From positions 47,490,501 to 47,554,500 of the forward strand of contig NC_089980.1 of the NCBI RefSeq assembly GCF_036417845.1: DNA of 64,000 nt. The letters are read 5' to 3'. The stretch's first letter is position 1. Every line of letters starts with the position of its first letter. Both the position numbers and the translations under genes were made by a program. This DNA is from Apteryx mantelli (Eukaryota > Chordata > Aves > Apterygiformes > Apterygidae). The notes under the pieces are model-generated. The model was not told the DNA's origin. It made no database searches and worked only from the letters and a program-made list of their open reading frames with translations. Below, one piece after another: positions 1 through 14,000 of this stretch.

Positions 1-644
1 CCAATTGTCTACTGTTGGTAAGACTGTGTCAACGCCCAATGAACCTATTGATCCTTTTAAGTTACCATGCTTAATTTAATGACAGGTGAAGACTTAAACT
101 AAACAAATCTAGGTACTGATGAAATAAGATCTTAAAATTTCTACCAAAATGTAAGGAAAAAGAAATATACAAATAGAAAAGAATTATAATCTTTTTCTTT
201 TATTCTTTCTTTTACTGATCCTGTGTGATTATATGTGGTGATGCCATAAAAGCTCATAATTATACAGCTTGTGAATGGAATGTGTTGGAATCTTAACCTC
301 TCCTACTGGTGTTTTTGTACAGAATTCAGTGAATGCACAATGAATGGACAAAATGAATGATTTTAAAATAATTGCCTTTATAGTCTCACACTAATAGACT
401 TCAGTTATCTTATGTCAAAACAACTGTCATTGAGGTCTCTCTTCCTAACTGATCATTTCAGCAATCATAGGAATAACAAGATACTGATATCAAAATTCAG
501 GGTGAGCTACTTCCGCAAATGCAATTGCAAAGAAAATTTAGCAGCAGTGTTAAGGCAAGTTGCATGAATACACCTTGGAAATTTGGTGCTAAAGAATCAA
601 ATAACACATTGCATTTGATCAAGATTTTAAAACACCCCAAAAGT

Positions 645-705
645 CACAATTCATAGTATCACAGTGGAATAGGATTGAACTTTAAGGCATTCTTGCCCAG
701 ATCAA
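645..705 (-). repeat. Possible CR1 LINE 3'-end trace
   Basis: The stretch reads like the reverse complement of the conserved CR1 3' end (ATCATAGAATCACAGAATGG-type, followed by GGTTGGAA... and ACCTTAAAG). Here it is degenerate: TCATAGTATCACAGTGGAAT, then a TTGAACTTTAAGGC-like run. CR1 is the main LINE family of birds and other sauropsids. The match is short and diverged, so the call rests on that one motif. Confidence 0.4.
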
Positions 706-3700
706 TGCTTTTTAAATTAATCAGGATTTATTTTTTCCCCAACTGGAGAAAGATTGTACATGTATTTTACAGATCTGTTTCAGATATTATTACCAACAAT
801 ATAATTTTATGATTTTATTTTTACTTCCATCAAACATTAGCTTAAAAATTATAGATTTCACTAAAATATTGCTGTAAAATGGATTTTTCAATCCAACTAT
901 TCCATTTTGTTGAAAAAAAGCAACTTTGTGCAGGAAAAAAAGTTATAATATTTAAGTATTATTTAATGGGCACAGACTATTTATATCAGGTTATACATAA
1001 GTTCTGAAGTTGGCCTAACAGTCAATACGCTGAAGCTGAGATTTCTAAAAGGCACGGGCTTTGTATTGTTCTAATGTGTTTTTTAACATACATGTAAGAC
1101 AAAATTATTTCATGGAGGTTAGCCCCAAGCTGTGTGCACCACTCTGACCATGTCTCAAAGGACTGCAGTGCACAGATGGATTATGAAGCCTGCACAACCC
1201 CTTAGGAGAGTACAGAGGGTCTCTTCCCTCCCTACCTCATTTCCTTTCTCCATATGCAGCCATCCAAGGTTTGAAACAGTCTGACCTTAAGGACAAATGA
1301 CCTTTTTCACAGGCAGAGACCCATCCAACTTCTAAGCTTCTGTTGTCTCCAATGGGGATTGGATCAAATCCTTATTTCATAGAGTGCAGTTCAACATTGG
1401 TGTATACAAGACTAAATGTTACCCATGTTTTGTATGATGTTATGTTATATAATATAAGCTACATAAGTACATATATAAATAAATAAAATTATAAAATGGA
1501 AAGTAGATTGTGAAGAAAGAGACATAAAAAGAAAAAAAGGCTTACAACCAGAAAGTACTCATTAGAAATTAAGGAGGTTTCCTGAACAGGAACATCAGCC
1601 CTGTTGTGCTCTGAATTTGGACTGAGATACAGCAGGTATATTTTGCAAAAGAGATGGTCCCTCTTACTTCGTTAAGATTACCTGTAAATGTTTTATCTCC
1701 TAGCAATCCTAAGCATTCAGCCTTTGATTTAGCAAAAAAATGCAGAACAAATGTTTGGCTCTGCATAATGTACAGCTAACCCATGCTGACCTCTGAAAAG
1801 ATGATGCTCATAAATTAAACATTCATGTTTAAACTAGCAATAGGAGTGCCATAGTAACATCAGTATGGAGTAGATAGTGTGAATCTGACTCCAAGCAAAT
1901 ATCTTATAATTAGAGAGAACTTATCTGAATGGATTTAGTGACAAACTAAAAACATAATTCTGAGGCTTCTTTTATAAAAGCTTGGCATAACTGCTATGTG
2001 CATGTACCTTTAGGGCACAAATGAAAATGAATCCAACATTCAGTTAGACAGTATATACAAAGTAGTCAGGGATGTTAAACCTGATTTGATCAGGCATAAC
2101 GAAAGAGAAGTGCTGCACAAAATGAAGAAGTTGGCCAAATAATCAGGTTTGCTTTGCCAGTATTTATAATGCACACTGAATCCAAAGTGAGTGCCATTTT
2201 ACACTGAAAGGGACAAAATCTTAAAAAAGATATGCCACTGGACTAAAGATGTGGCATACCATTTATCATGAGCTGCAGCTGTCTGAAGCCTGTCAGATTA
2301 CATTGCAGGAAGTTATGCATGTGTATGCATGTACATAAAAACATTTATTTGCCATTTTTATATCATGCATCATTAAATAAGCAATGTTTAGGATTGGTTT
2401 ACTCAGTTGCCCCATTTGAAATGCAAATCGACAGCAATTTAAACAAATTTAACATCTACATATGGCTTAATAAAAGTTTCAGCTAAAAAAGAGACACACA
2501 AGAAAAAATGGTTCTACGCACATACGGTATTAGTACATGAATGATTGCTAAAATAACACCACAATGGTGTGAATATTGTGCCTATTACAACCAAAACCAC
2601 CACTTATGCTTTGGAAGTAATTATTTCCCCGACTATATTGACAAAGCTGTAGAAAACTAAAAGGTTTAATGCAGGCTTGTCAGAGATATATTAATTTTCC
2701 TTAAAGTTTTGTGTGTTAGGAGAAAAAAAAACTGACGGAAAGCTTTTATTGAAGTCAACAGAAATATTACCATTGCCTTTAGGTTGGGCTATATACTTCC
2801 TACCTTTGCAGAGCATCTAAGGCAGACTTGCTCCATGACTCATATTTGATTGAAGACTCTAGGAAGCAATTCAGAACTCATCACTGAGCTAAGTAAAGAA
2901 GCTATACATTATGCATCTAGGCCTCAAAATGGGAGCAAGAAGCTGCTAGACATCAAAGGGGAAAAAGAATCCAGTTAGCTAATCATCTAAAAGATGAATC
3001 TGTGCCTAGCCTGTCAAGCATGTTGGAGAGATGTCACTGAAGTAGCTCAAAGTGCATTTTTGCTTTATTCTCATGTGACATTGCCTGAAATATTACTGAA
3101 GTGTGAGATATTAATGAGGTTACCTTCATGAAGTCTATTTCAGACAAAATTGCAAAAGAGGGATAGAATCTATTATTACTGGGCTTCTCATCAGAAAATT
3201 AAGAGCAGTTATTGTACACTTTCCCTCAGCCCTACATGATGCCCTGTGTGAATTTTTAGGATTTTGCCTCAAGAAGAGTCCATAAAGGAATTGTTTGTTA
3301 CCTGCAATCATCAGGAGCAACTGAAGATGGTCTGAGGCCAGAGCATGTGTGGTTTCTGCAAGGCAGAAGAAGGAAGGTGCAAGAAGTCTCTCTTCCTCTT
3401 GTTCCTTTGTGCAAGATTCCTGTACGGCTTTTGTATCTGTCCATGCTTGTGTTTGTGGCTGACAGAGTGAGGATAGAGCCATGGGGAAAAAGGCTAACAC
3501 ACATGCCTCGGCATGGACAGGACCACATGTTTCACCCTCTTTAGAGCTAATGCTTTGGATCTCCTTCTTGGAAGATCCAGAAGACCCTATGTTTTGGGAC
3601 TTTATATTGAGACTAACATAAGGATGTTAAAGAACAGTGTTTTCAAAGCTCTTAAAGGCTTAATTAGTTTAAGCTTAATTAAAGTTCTAAAGCATCTAGA

Positions 3701-5620
3701 TAGAGTTGGCACCCAGCCTCCTTCACAACATGTGAGAATGTCAGCCTAATACCCTTCTGCTTATTTTCAGAGTTTTCAATACATTTTTGTTTTCTTCAGT
3801 CTGGTTTTTCTTCACCCTCAGGAAAAGTCATCTGAAAAGCTTTAGCACAAGAGTCTTCTGTACTCCAGATGATGCTGTTTACCTCCAGTTAAACACTCCT
3901 GAGGAAGTACAGTAGGCATAACTCTGAGTATCTTTCCCTTATTTTCATTGTAGCCAGATTTGCAAAGAGCCATTTCATAGATTGTAAATCAAAGATCCAT
4001 GTCCTTGACCCAAAAGATTTTCAAGTCTTCTGACCAGTAAACCTACCATTCCTGAATGGAATTGTTTTTGTACATCCTAACTCTTTTCCTTTAGCCCTGA
4101 AAAATGTCAGGATCTTCCCTCTTTTGCCTTGAATCTGTGGGGTTCTCTACAAGCAATCATACTGTATGAATTTGTGAAATTTTAAGTTCATAGCCTACAG
4201 ACAGAGGAAATAAGACTAAGGGAGAGCAAGGTGGAGATAAAAGCCTCACAGAGTAGCAACTGGGAAAGATTACTAGCTAATCTCATTATCTTCTACAACT
4301 CTACAGAAGCAGACGAATAGAAACAGCATCCAGGGTGGCTTAAAACCAAGAAAAAAGGGCTGGCTGGCAGGGAGGAAGGAGAATATTGTGGAGCGAGTTC
4401 AGGCCTTTGGAAGCGGTAATGGTGCTGGTAGCCAGAAAGCAGGCTGTGGAGTCCAGGTAGAAATGTCTGCTGAAAACAGGAAACGGTGACGAGAGACCTC
4501 TTTTTCCTCTCCAGAAGGGAGATGGATACAAAAGGCCTTACAGGGGAGAAGCCCAAAACCGGTCATTTGCCCACTCAGCACGGGGATTTGGGTTGTTACC
4601 TCTGAGGCAAACAGAGAAAGGGTGAGCTGCCATAAAAGCGCCATTTCACCAAAAGTGCTCATGGGTTAAAGAAAAGTCATAGAAAGCCTGACAGACCCCT
4701 TTGGAGAGTAACTATCAGTTCAGGGTCCTCCTGAAGGAGTTCGTCCCAGGTGTGGACAAGGAAGGACATGTGAGGAATCTGTGACAATGTAGGTGCATGA
4801 AGATGGAAAGGCTCTGCATTAATAATCCTCATGCCCTTCAGCATGTCTCATCAGTGTGTTTTTTTTCTTCAATTTCAGTACATCTGTGTGTTGAGAATAA
4901 ACCACCTGTTCTGCATGGGTCAGACCCTTTTTTCTCCATTGAGACAAATCTAAGAATTTGGAACTATTGTTTCTACCTAACTTTTGCCTCCCAGAGGTCT
5001 TTCTACTTGAAATTTGCTTTTTTGCTCCAGTACACATTTTAACATTTCCTGCTTCTGAATTCCAACGCTCTGATCATCCAGGTCTCTTTAGTAAGGAGAG
5101 CTACTGCCAACAGATGGATCATAAAAGCTTATGTGCCTTCTAATGAAACCAATCTTTCTAATTTACTTTTCCCTGCAGAATGTTTTTATGTTTTCCTCAT
5201 TTCTTTAGAGTGCAACTCTCAAAATCATCTGTTTGACCATGTTCCCTGGGTGGTATTTGTGATATAATAAAATATATACATAAAAAAGATAACTATGCTT
5301 AGTTTAAAAGTCAGGCAGGTTTCACAGGTGTTGCTGAAGAGCTTTTAATTATTTAGAAGTGACACAATAGCATCACAATTACTGTTACCTTGGATGAATA
5401 TTCATGAATGGATTAGATACTGTAGTAATGCTGGGTGAACTTCAAAAGATTTAGAGTAAAGTTCTGATGTAGAGAAGCAATCAAAGGTTTGGATGCTTAT
5501 CTGAAATAGCTAACATGCCTGAAGGTATGACTGTCAAACATGAATCTAAGTGGTTTGAAGTCAGTGCAAGTTGGACCTCTAACACAAAGATCTAGGTCTA
5601 AGTCACTGACTAATTCATGG

Positions 5621-5637
5621 AAAAAAAAAAAAAAAAA
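5621..5637. repeat. Poly-A tract (17 A)
   Basis: An uninterrupted run of 17 A sits between TTCATGG and GACTGT. No upstream retroposed gene or polyadenylation signal could be tied to it, so it is listed only as a mononucleotide repeat. Confidence 0.9.
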
Positions 5638-7553
5638 GACTGTAAAGCATAGGTCTGCTAAAAAATGAAATCCCTGTGACACACCCCACCCATTTTCAAC
5701 CCTTCACAGGACTGTCTTTCAAAGACATGTCTACATCCTTCAACCTTAATGAGAAGTTTTTCACCAAGAAGATGATAGAACTTCTGCAAAGCTGCTCTTT
5801 CCTGTCTCTTCTCAGGAATTTTTGTGGATGTTTCCCTTCTCTGCTGTCTTGAAGAGACAGGCAATAAACCTACATTTCTTCACCTACACACAGCTTTAAA
5901 TTGCTTTTCTGGACTCCACGGAACTGAGGATCTATTTTATCCAGAAATATCAAATCATGAAAATAGCTGCATTAGGATGACTAGAAAAACTTTAAGTCAA
6001 ATTCCACATGTTTAATGCAACTTAATTGTAATGACAGCTCTTAATTTTCTTTGAAGCAATAGGGGATAAAGATACAGCTCTCTTTAAATATCTGGATCCC
6101 TGACTTGCCTGGGGAGTATTACTGGGTGGGCCCTAACTGTGGTCAGTGCATCTGAATGTTGGTGGGGTCGAGCAGGAAGTTATCCCCCTCTTCCATTCAA
6201 GCCATCTTGAGGGCAAACAAGCAGATGTACAGAGGTCCAGTGAAAGTGAATCGCTCATTATGTTTCATCCCATGTAATGGGAAGCTCTAAGAAATATCTT
6301 AGCTCAGTAGAGCTAAATCCTTGCTGATATTCCCTGTATTAACCAATCATGGGCCATGCCAGGCCATGATCAACCTCTTTAATAATTCAGTACATTATGG
6401 TGACTGAACATTAGCCAAAGGTTTTTATCTCCATTCTTTGATTGCAGTTACATTTCTTTGATCATGCCCAGAATTTTTCCAGAAGTTGTCAGATCTTCCT
6501 TATTTACGCTGGATAGATATTAAAGAGGTATCAGTCTCTTGTGATATATTTTTTTCTAAAGAAAAAACACATTTCTTTTGTCAGGCAGGACTTCACTGTT
6601 CTTGTTTCAATTTTCCCCCATGAAAGAATGTGACTTTGGAATTTACCATACTTGATTAAGAGCATTATACTATTTCTGTTGGTGGCCTGCTTCTGAGGAT
6701 GGCTAGTAACTGATGCTTCTTCAGAAAAAAGTTGTGAAACAAAAAATTCATAATGAACTCAGTTTTGCAGCTTAGGAAAGGAGGAGATTTAGAATTATTT
6801 CTTGACAATCTTAAAGTAATCAGCTAGCATCCTAGAACATGACTCTGATTTGTCTGTCTCAAAATACCAGCTGAAATCTCTTCTCTCCTGGCTATATTTA
6901 TGGCTAGTCATGTAAAGAGGAATTCACTATTAAAAGGAGCATCTTTAGCTTTCCAAAAACATGGGAAAGGAGTGGGGAACTGATTAGGGCTTTTTTCTGT
7001 GTGAATACCTGTCGAGCAAGTGAAGGGTTAACAGGACTGAAAAAGTCTGCCAACTAAGGAGTCTGCATGGACCCGCAGGGAGGGAGGAAGCGAGGGAGGT
7101 GTTGTGGTCTTGCCTCGCTAGCAGGGTCCTTCCGAACAGACAAACAGCCCTGTTGTTATGAAACTCGCAGGAGTCAGCGAAAACAGTATTTGCCCAGAGT
7201 CACAGTCGTATAAAAAAGGATACTTGGGTACTAAAGACCGTCTCAAAATTATTATTATGAGCCCACAAATTGATGAAATTAGAGAAGTTAGGGACTGAGT
7301 AATGAGCGTGGTCTGGTCAAGCTGTCCACAAGAAGATGGTGGCGAGACAAACGAGGCGAAGGAGGAAGCCATGTGAAGACATTGCAGTCCACCTCCCTGT
7401 TTCGCAAGGAGCAAAAGACCATGATCACAGAACTTAACTCTGACCCACGATAACCTTCAGCTCATTACACCCTATTTTAATATTATCTCGCACACCCCCT
7501 CCTAATTAGCATATCAGGAAGGGGCAGGAAACAAATAATAAAGCAGAAAAAGG

Positions 7554-7640
7554 CCAATGAGAAGCAGCTCTACAAATATGCAACTATGCATGAATCAGCA
7601 TGGATGACATTTGCCCAGAATCCCAGCCAGGTATAAAAAA
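7554..7640 (+). promoter_or_regulatory. CCAAT box plus TATA box of the LTR-like element
   Basis: CCAAT at 7,554-7,558 lies about 75 bp before TATAAAAAA at 7,632-7,640, a normal spacing for a pol II core promoter. Any transcript would run rightward, starting near 7,660. Whether it is active cannot be told from sequence. Confidence 0.45.
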
Positions 7641-7752
7641 GGGTCACCGAGCAGGAGAGTTTGAGCAGGGACGGGAATGTGACCTGACCATCCTCTCCAG
7701 CTGGACCGTGAGTATCTCCCCCCTCCCCTTTTCCTGGGACACTGAGTTAAGG

Positions 7753-7874
7753 TAACTCCTCATGAAGTTGAGAGCCCTCTCGTTAAGAGAGTGAACCAAA
7801 AGCTTGCAAGTAGTAACTCCTCGAATTTGAGAGACCTCTCGCTAACAGAGTGAACCAAGAAAGCTTTCAAGTAG
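7753..7874 (+). repeat. Tandem repeat, two 61-bp units
   Basis: Two adjacent units begin TAACTCCTC at 7,753 and 7,814. Each continues through a TTGAGAG..CCTCTCG motif, AGAGTGAACCAA and an AAGCTT.CAAGTAG end. The units differ at several positions, so the duplication is not recent. Confidence 0.85.
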
Positions 7875-7920
7875 GGATATGCAGTGCTTTCAGTTACTAG
7901 CGCAGTAACTGCCTATTTCG

Positions 7921-8028
7921 GGTTATCCTTTCTAAACTAGTAATCGCATTGTATCAGGTTATCCTTTCCAAATCAGTAATTGCATTGTATCGGGTTATCC
8001 TCTTGAATCAATAATCGACAATTTCGGT
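7921..8028 (+). repeat. Tandem repeat, three 36-bp units
   Basis: Units start with GGTTATCC at 7,921, 7,957 and 7,993. The first two continue TTTC.AAA..AGTAAT.GCATTGTATC; the third is more diverged and ends near GACAATTTCGG. The array sits at the downstream end of the LTR-like block. Confidence 0.85.
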
Positions 8029-8040
8029 CTAGTGTTTGGT

Positions 8041-11000
8041 TTAAAGCTATGGTTTTTATCTGTAGTCCATTGACACTGGGAGGTTCACCAGCTGCTTCTA
8101 AGAAGCAATGCAGAAAAAAAGTCCAATGCCAATGATCTTCAATTCATTATAGAGAAGTCTGCAATACCACTAGAAATTTTTTGGAAGCAAACTAAAGAAG
8201 TTTGAAAATCACTGCTTCGCTAGCATCCTTTGGAGTATTGAAGCTGTGGTGTTATGGTGACTTAGTACTTCCCTTGAGGGAAAGTCCAGTAAATTGTGCC
8301 ATTTAAGGGAAGGGAAGGCAAGGTAATGCAAAACAAGGCAAGGCAAGGCAATGCAAGGACAAGACAGGAAAGGAAAGGCAAGGAAAGCCAAGAAAAGGGC
8401 AGGACAGGCAAGGCTAGGCTAGGCTAGACAAGACAAGGAAAGGAAAGGCTCATCCAAAGGAGGATTTTTTTTTTCTGTACAGCTTATAAGCTAGGTGGGA
8501 TGGTCATTTTCAAGTGATTTTTGTAAGTACTTTTGAGCCTAAAATTTCCAACTAAACCAAAGATCTTTCTTCACTATGAGCAGGATGTGCATCTCTGATC
8601 TCAGACTGAGACCTCCAGTTCTTCTGAGTTAAAGGTGAGTTACTCATTTAGCTCTAGATGAAGGTCCAACAGAAGATTGAAATGTTATTAACAGAAAAAG
8701 ACTAGATTTACACTAGAGATGTACATGCATGCAGTGATTCTGCAGAAAGTATACTAGTTAGCTTTTTTTTCTTTAAGAAGGAGTGGAAATCAAGGCAATA
8801 CAAAACAAAACAAAATATTTCCTAACTTGCAGTTTACCCGACACATAATAGATGGACTCAGAGAATAAATCCAGAATTCTGTAGCTATATTTCTAATTTT
8901 TTTCTCTGTTGCATCCCCTCTTATGCTAGTCCTATTGAGGATCTAGGCAAAGACAGAGGAAAGAGGAGCTGGCTTACATCTCTTGTGGTCCTATGCCTTT
9001 ATCACAAAAGAGTAGAGGTCCAACGTATTTGTTCTTGTCAGTAATAAGCTGTTATATACATTCTACTCACAGTCTTGTTTTTCTGTTGAAAGAGAAGTTG
9101 TGTATTTGCTTTCTGAAGAAAAAAGCTGATTAAAGGAGATTTATTCAATATTATGTACACAGTGTATGCTGATGCTTACAGCAACCACACCTTCCAGGGA
9201 AACTTTCCCTCTCTGCCAACGCAATGAAACCTATGATAACCACACACAAGCCTTTTCTTGCACCCAAAATCCTAGTGCAAAATATAGTTTTGATGAAGCA
9301 GTAAATGAAGAACCCGGAGGTTTTCTGGATCACAATTCCTAGATAGGTGCCTTCAGCATTACCCAGTGAACTAGTCTTCCTGTCAGGAGCTTGACAGACA
9401 ATCAGATACCAACTGATATTTGGCAGAGGAGAAGTAGAACAGCTGTACACAAGGTGATTAGCTGTTTCTAAGAAGAGGTGAAATGCATAGATCTGGAGGT
9501 ACACATGTAGGGAACAGGACTGGGTTGCCCTGTGACCTTGCTGTTCCCTGAGGAAAATCGAACCTCATGCATCATCACAATCCTTTGCTGTCCATCCACC
9601 CATTGCCCTACACAGTTTCTTGTACACCTGAGTCTTCCAAAGAAACTCTTCCATGAACACTCCCCTAACTGGGGAGTAAGTTTCTCCTTCTTGAGTGTCC
9701 TGTGACATTAGAGGAAGAAAAGTGCTGATTCAGGCTGGAATGCCTTCTCCCATTCCTCAGTGAGGTTGAAAAGGTGGGTAGCTCTTCTTCCTCTTCATAC
9801 CAAAAGACCAAGCATTAAGGGAGGACAAAGGAGTAGAAGGGGTTTCTTACCTTGATCTCCAAATCTTTGTTTTCCTTCTCATGCAAAATAAAATTGAGAC
9901 CTTCAAAGTCATATGTCAAAAACCAAACTAACCCCCAAACAAAGACCATATAACCAGAGAATAGCTAACTAGCTGCTAGTTTTGAGCTATGCAATGACTA
10001 GGAGACAGGCTATGGATATGGGTTTTCCATATCTCTGTCCCTTCCGTGCTCTCGGTGAGAGTGCAGGGTCTGTTTCCTTCTCTCCCTCCAGGAATTCTAT
10101 TGTGGAGCTCAGGAACTCATTTCATGAAATTCCAATTAAAAAAAATCAGTTTTGATATTAAAAAAAAAAGGAAAAAAAATGGTTTCTTTTGGACTAGACC
10201 CAAGAGACCACAGCATGCTAGCACAACACCAAAAACAGACATATTCAGAAGACAGGAAAAAGCAGGAATGTGTTTGGAAAGACACTGTTTAATGTAGCCC
10301 CACAGAAAAGGAGTGGTTTTATTTCCAGAACAGTTATTTAGGTTTCTAAATTCCCAGCAATATCTCTTTATGTTCAGGTGAGAACCCCAAATACAACCAG
10401 ACAGTTGTATTTGAACATATACACACCCAGTTTCTGGATCGTGAAAAAGAAGTAGGGATGCAGCACCAGTAGCCTAGTTCAACCTGACTCCAAAGACTCA
10501 GAGAAGCCAAGGCAATCACCCTTTGGTTCAGGAAGGTGGATTCAACCTTCTCAAAGCATGGCTTTGGGATGAGCTAGCATCACCAGCCACCACCCCTGGC
10601 TTTAGAGCAGTTGATTATAACTAGTCACTGAATAGCAGATTTTCCACAGCACCTAATTTACTTGGATTTCATAGTCCTTTTGAAAAATAATGACAGTGAG
10701 ACTTTCAAGTCACTGAAGTCTTTCTGAAACTCTCACTCTACATCTAATGCTATCTTTAAAAATGCAGACACAACATGTTTGTATACGTATAGACATGTCT
10801 TTACATATATTTTAATGAAGAGCAATGAAAAAAGGAAAATTAACTAACAATGACCAACCTCCAACCTTGAGGCTAATTTTTTTGTTGTTGTTGTTCAAGA
10901 AAAAGAGAAGAACAAATATGGGCTTTCATATTTGAATATATGTCTCTGCACTTCTATATCCTTAGCCTGACATTGTTATGCAAGTACATTAAATTTTAAT

Positions 11001-14000
11001 GGCAATTGAACAGTATTTTTACTTGGTTATATGTTTTAAATTAATATGTAGCTCCACTACAGGCAAAGAAAAGCTGTCTTTTCATGTACCTTGGTACACA
11101 CAGGCTGAGAGATAGGGCACACTAAACAGTAGCTGGGACAAAACTTCAGGAATTGTGTCAAGTCTCTTAATTTGATTCCATTATAGTTGTAATACAAGTT
11201 AATTCTTAGTAATAAGTATCACCATTTTTACAGATAGAAAACAGGAAAGAAAATGTATTCAGAGATAATACATACTTTTTCTGCATTTAGTATTTTTTTC
11301 CATTTCCATTTTCAAACATATTGCTATGTTTTCATATTTCTAAGCACTGTCTTAGGCAGTCCAAATTTCATTACAAATTCCTGAAAGAAAAGTGCCAGAA
11401 CAATCCGCTCGGCTGGTCTAAAGAAAAGAGACACAGAGGCTGGGGCGGGAGGAGGGAAAAACAGTCAAGGGGCTTTTCCAAGTAGGCTATTGGAGACAGA
11501 GATTGGGGAACTGCTGGGGAAGAATGGGCTCTTGGGAGTGCTTCCTCTAATATTAACCTCACATACAGAACCTCATTGCTATTCAGTGTTTACTTTGTTT
11601 ACATGCAATAACCATGTGATACACATACACAAACATGTTTTATATTGGTGTATATATTTTGGCTGAATTTTCAATAAAAATGTTGCTTACATCATCCAGA
11701 CATATCACAGCAGTGGTCTCAATGGGGGCTGGCAGGGAGGAAAGGTTGTAACTAAGGCTGGAGCAGAGTTAAGGATTCATAAGCATTTCTAACATTAGCA
11801 TTTGCTGATTTCTCAAAGCTTATTCTTGAAACTTTGAATTTCTTGTAGGTCTGTCTTCCTCAGAGCAGAGGAACAAAGAAATCCCTGCTTCAAACTCAGC
11901 AGTGTTACATGGGCATAAATCAAAATATTTACAATAGGTGAATTAGGTCCTTTCTCAATAGACTATAACCTCACAGCAGCATCACAACCCATTTTCTCCA
12001 GACACATATATCTGGAAATAGAACATCTATATTTATAATCAAGCAAATATCTGTTCTGACATTGATTAAATACCGTGTTGCTATTTTTTGAGGGCAAGCA
12101 TTGCCTAATGGGGTGGTTTAATTGCATTGTCATTCATTCTATAGGGATATGAAATCCTCTTAACAGATGGACAGTTTGGTCTGTCAGGGATTTGACTGCA
12201 TACAATTTAACAGTTTAACAGCTGTGAGGTGGTTTGTGTGAATTATTTTGATAAGGAAATGTTTATCAACAGGTTAGGCTACAAGATTTATTGAAACTTT
12301 TCACAGCAACATTTAAGAAAGTTGTTGTGTTAGTAATTTCAATTAACTTATTAATTAGTAATGCATGCACTTGTCACAATTTTCTGACACAAGCAACAAG
12401 TTGACCTATAATTATGCCTCTTATTTACCTAACTATTCCTCAGTGGCATCTTCACAAAGTAAAACTGGCAGGAGAAAGCAGCTTATTTATTTCAAGCAGC
12501 TCTGTGGAAAAATGCACTTGAAAATAACCAGTTCAGGAAATTACTTTTAGCTTGTTCAAAAGTTCCTTAGAATGCAAGAGTTGAAATCTTTTGTCCTTTG
12601 GAATCAACAGTAAAATTTTCATTGGCACCAGTGCTGTCAGAACTCAAAATATTTTGTTGTGCATAAAAAATTTTGGTAAGTTTGCTAGTGTTTGCTAGTG
12701 AATCAAAAGTGCTTATGTGTAAAGGGGACCAGACCGGTGTTTTTCAAATGTTTCTTATACAAGCGGGTAGATATTCTGCTCCTGTTGGCTGCAATTCTTT
12801 TGACACAAAGAGTAGAGTTTAACTTCAGTAGTGGTGGGAGATTTGAGGATGGCATCCACTTTCACTATTAACATGCAGGTCTTCTTCTTTTTACTTGTCT
12901 GGTCGAGAATATAAGAACAATACTCAGCTTTTACACAAAGGTATCATTTTTAAATAGTTAGAACCTCTGGAGCCATGGCACAAGGGAATATGATGCAATT
13001 TGGCACAGTAACTGTCTTCCACAAGGACTAATCTCTTAGCTGACTTAAAAGAAAGATTTTATGACATCCAGGCAGAACAAATCTTCCAGAAAACATATTA
13101 ACTCTTCAACTCATTCAGACAAAACATCATCTCCCTCTTATAGAGTGAAATACAAAATGCATCAGCAAAAATCAAATTATGAACCTCTCTATGTGGCACC
13201 ATGGATCTGTGCCACAGGAATTATTCTGTGGATTATTCTAAAACAGCATTTTCTCACAGTGGTGTGGAAGAGTTCAGAAGGGGCAGAAGTGGTCAACAGC
13301 CCCTCTCCACACCTGACAACCTACCATAGCCTCACCCAACCTTCAGGAGTATCAGAGTGAGGCAATACATGCTAAAAATCATATATTACTCTTTCTTAAA
13401 GCCATAGATAAAAAGGATTCTCCTACTGCCCCCAAGCCATCCTGAGATCTTATAAATGATCTGAACTCTGTTGACATTGTGATTCATGGCCAGAAATCAT
13501 CTCTGCTCTCAATGGACAGAAGTTCCTAAAGTTAATAACTTCCTATAGTATCGCGATCACTACAGGCTAGTGGAGATTTCTGAGACAAGCCGTTGTGCAG
13601 CCACCAGGGGCCAGGAAGTGTTACCCACACCCTTTCCAAAAACAGCCCTGCCCTGTGCCTTGCAGGTGGCATCTGTGCCTGCACCTCTTCCCACTCAGCC
13701 TCTATCACTCACCTCTGCTCCACCTTCCCTCACTTTTCTCACATCTCAGACCAAACAAAACCCTCAAAACCAAACAAACCAAAGTACCACCCACTCTTGA
13801 TTTCTTTGTCCTGCCTTGAGGACAGTTGGGGGACTGGAGCAGGGGAGCATGAGGGAAGTCCCTCAGAGCCAGGTGCCCCTCAAGCGCCTCTGGCCTCACC
13901 AGACCTTGGGGTGGTGCTGCCTGGGCCAGGCTAGGTCCCAGACAACCCGCAGGGCTCCCAGATATCCCCCATTGCCCATCCTGCATGTGGAAAATACTCA

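Larger units (their letters stand above)
1..7014. other. AT-rich intergenic DNA, no gene recognised
   Basis: I read both strands and found only short open frames of the size expected by chance in AT-rich DNA, with no recognisable domain, splice structure or family motif. A weak CR1-like trace lies near 645-705 and a 17-base A run at 5,621-5,637. A somewhat more GC-rich patch at about 4,290-4,670 has overlapping open frames on the minus strand but no protein I recognise. Confidence 0.6.
7019..8040 (+). mobile_element. Solo LTR-like element of an avian endogenous retrovirus (boundaries approximate)
   Basis: This roughly 1-kb block differs from its surroundings. It has more CpG and GC, a CCAAT box at 7,554-7,558, and a TATA box at 7,632-7,640 followed by a GC-rich stretch. 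Downstream it holds tandem repeats of 61 bp and 36 bp. That arrangement (U3 with CCAAT and TATA, then R/U5) is typical of retroviral LTRs. A second TATA-bearing segment at 7,186-7,222 resembles the one at 7,608-7,645 (ATTTGCCCAGA..., then TATAAAAAAGG), suggesting an internal duplication or two nested LTRs. I found no clear target-site duplication, primer-binding site or gag/pol/env frame next to it. Family and exact ends are unknown; a non-retroviral tandem-repeat element cannot be excluded. Confidence 0.5.
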
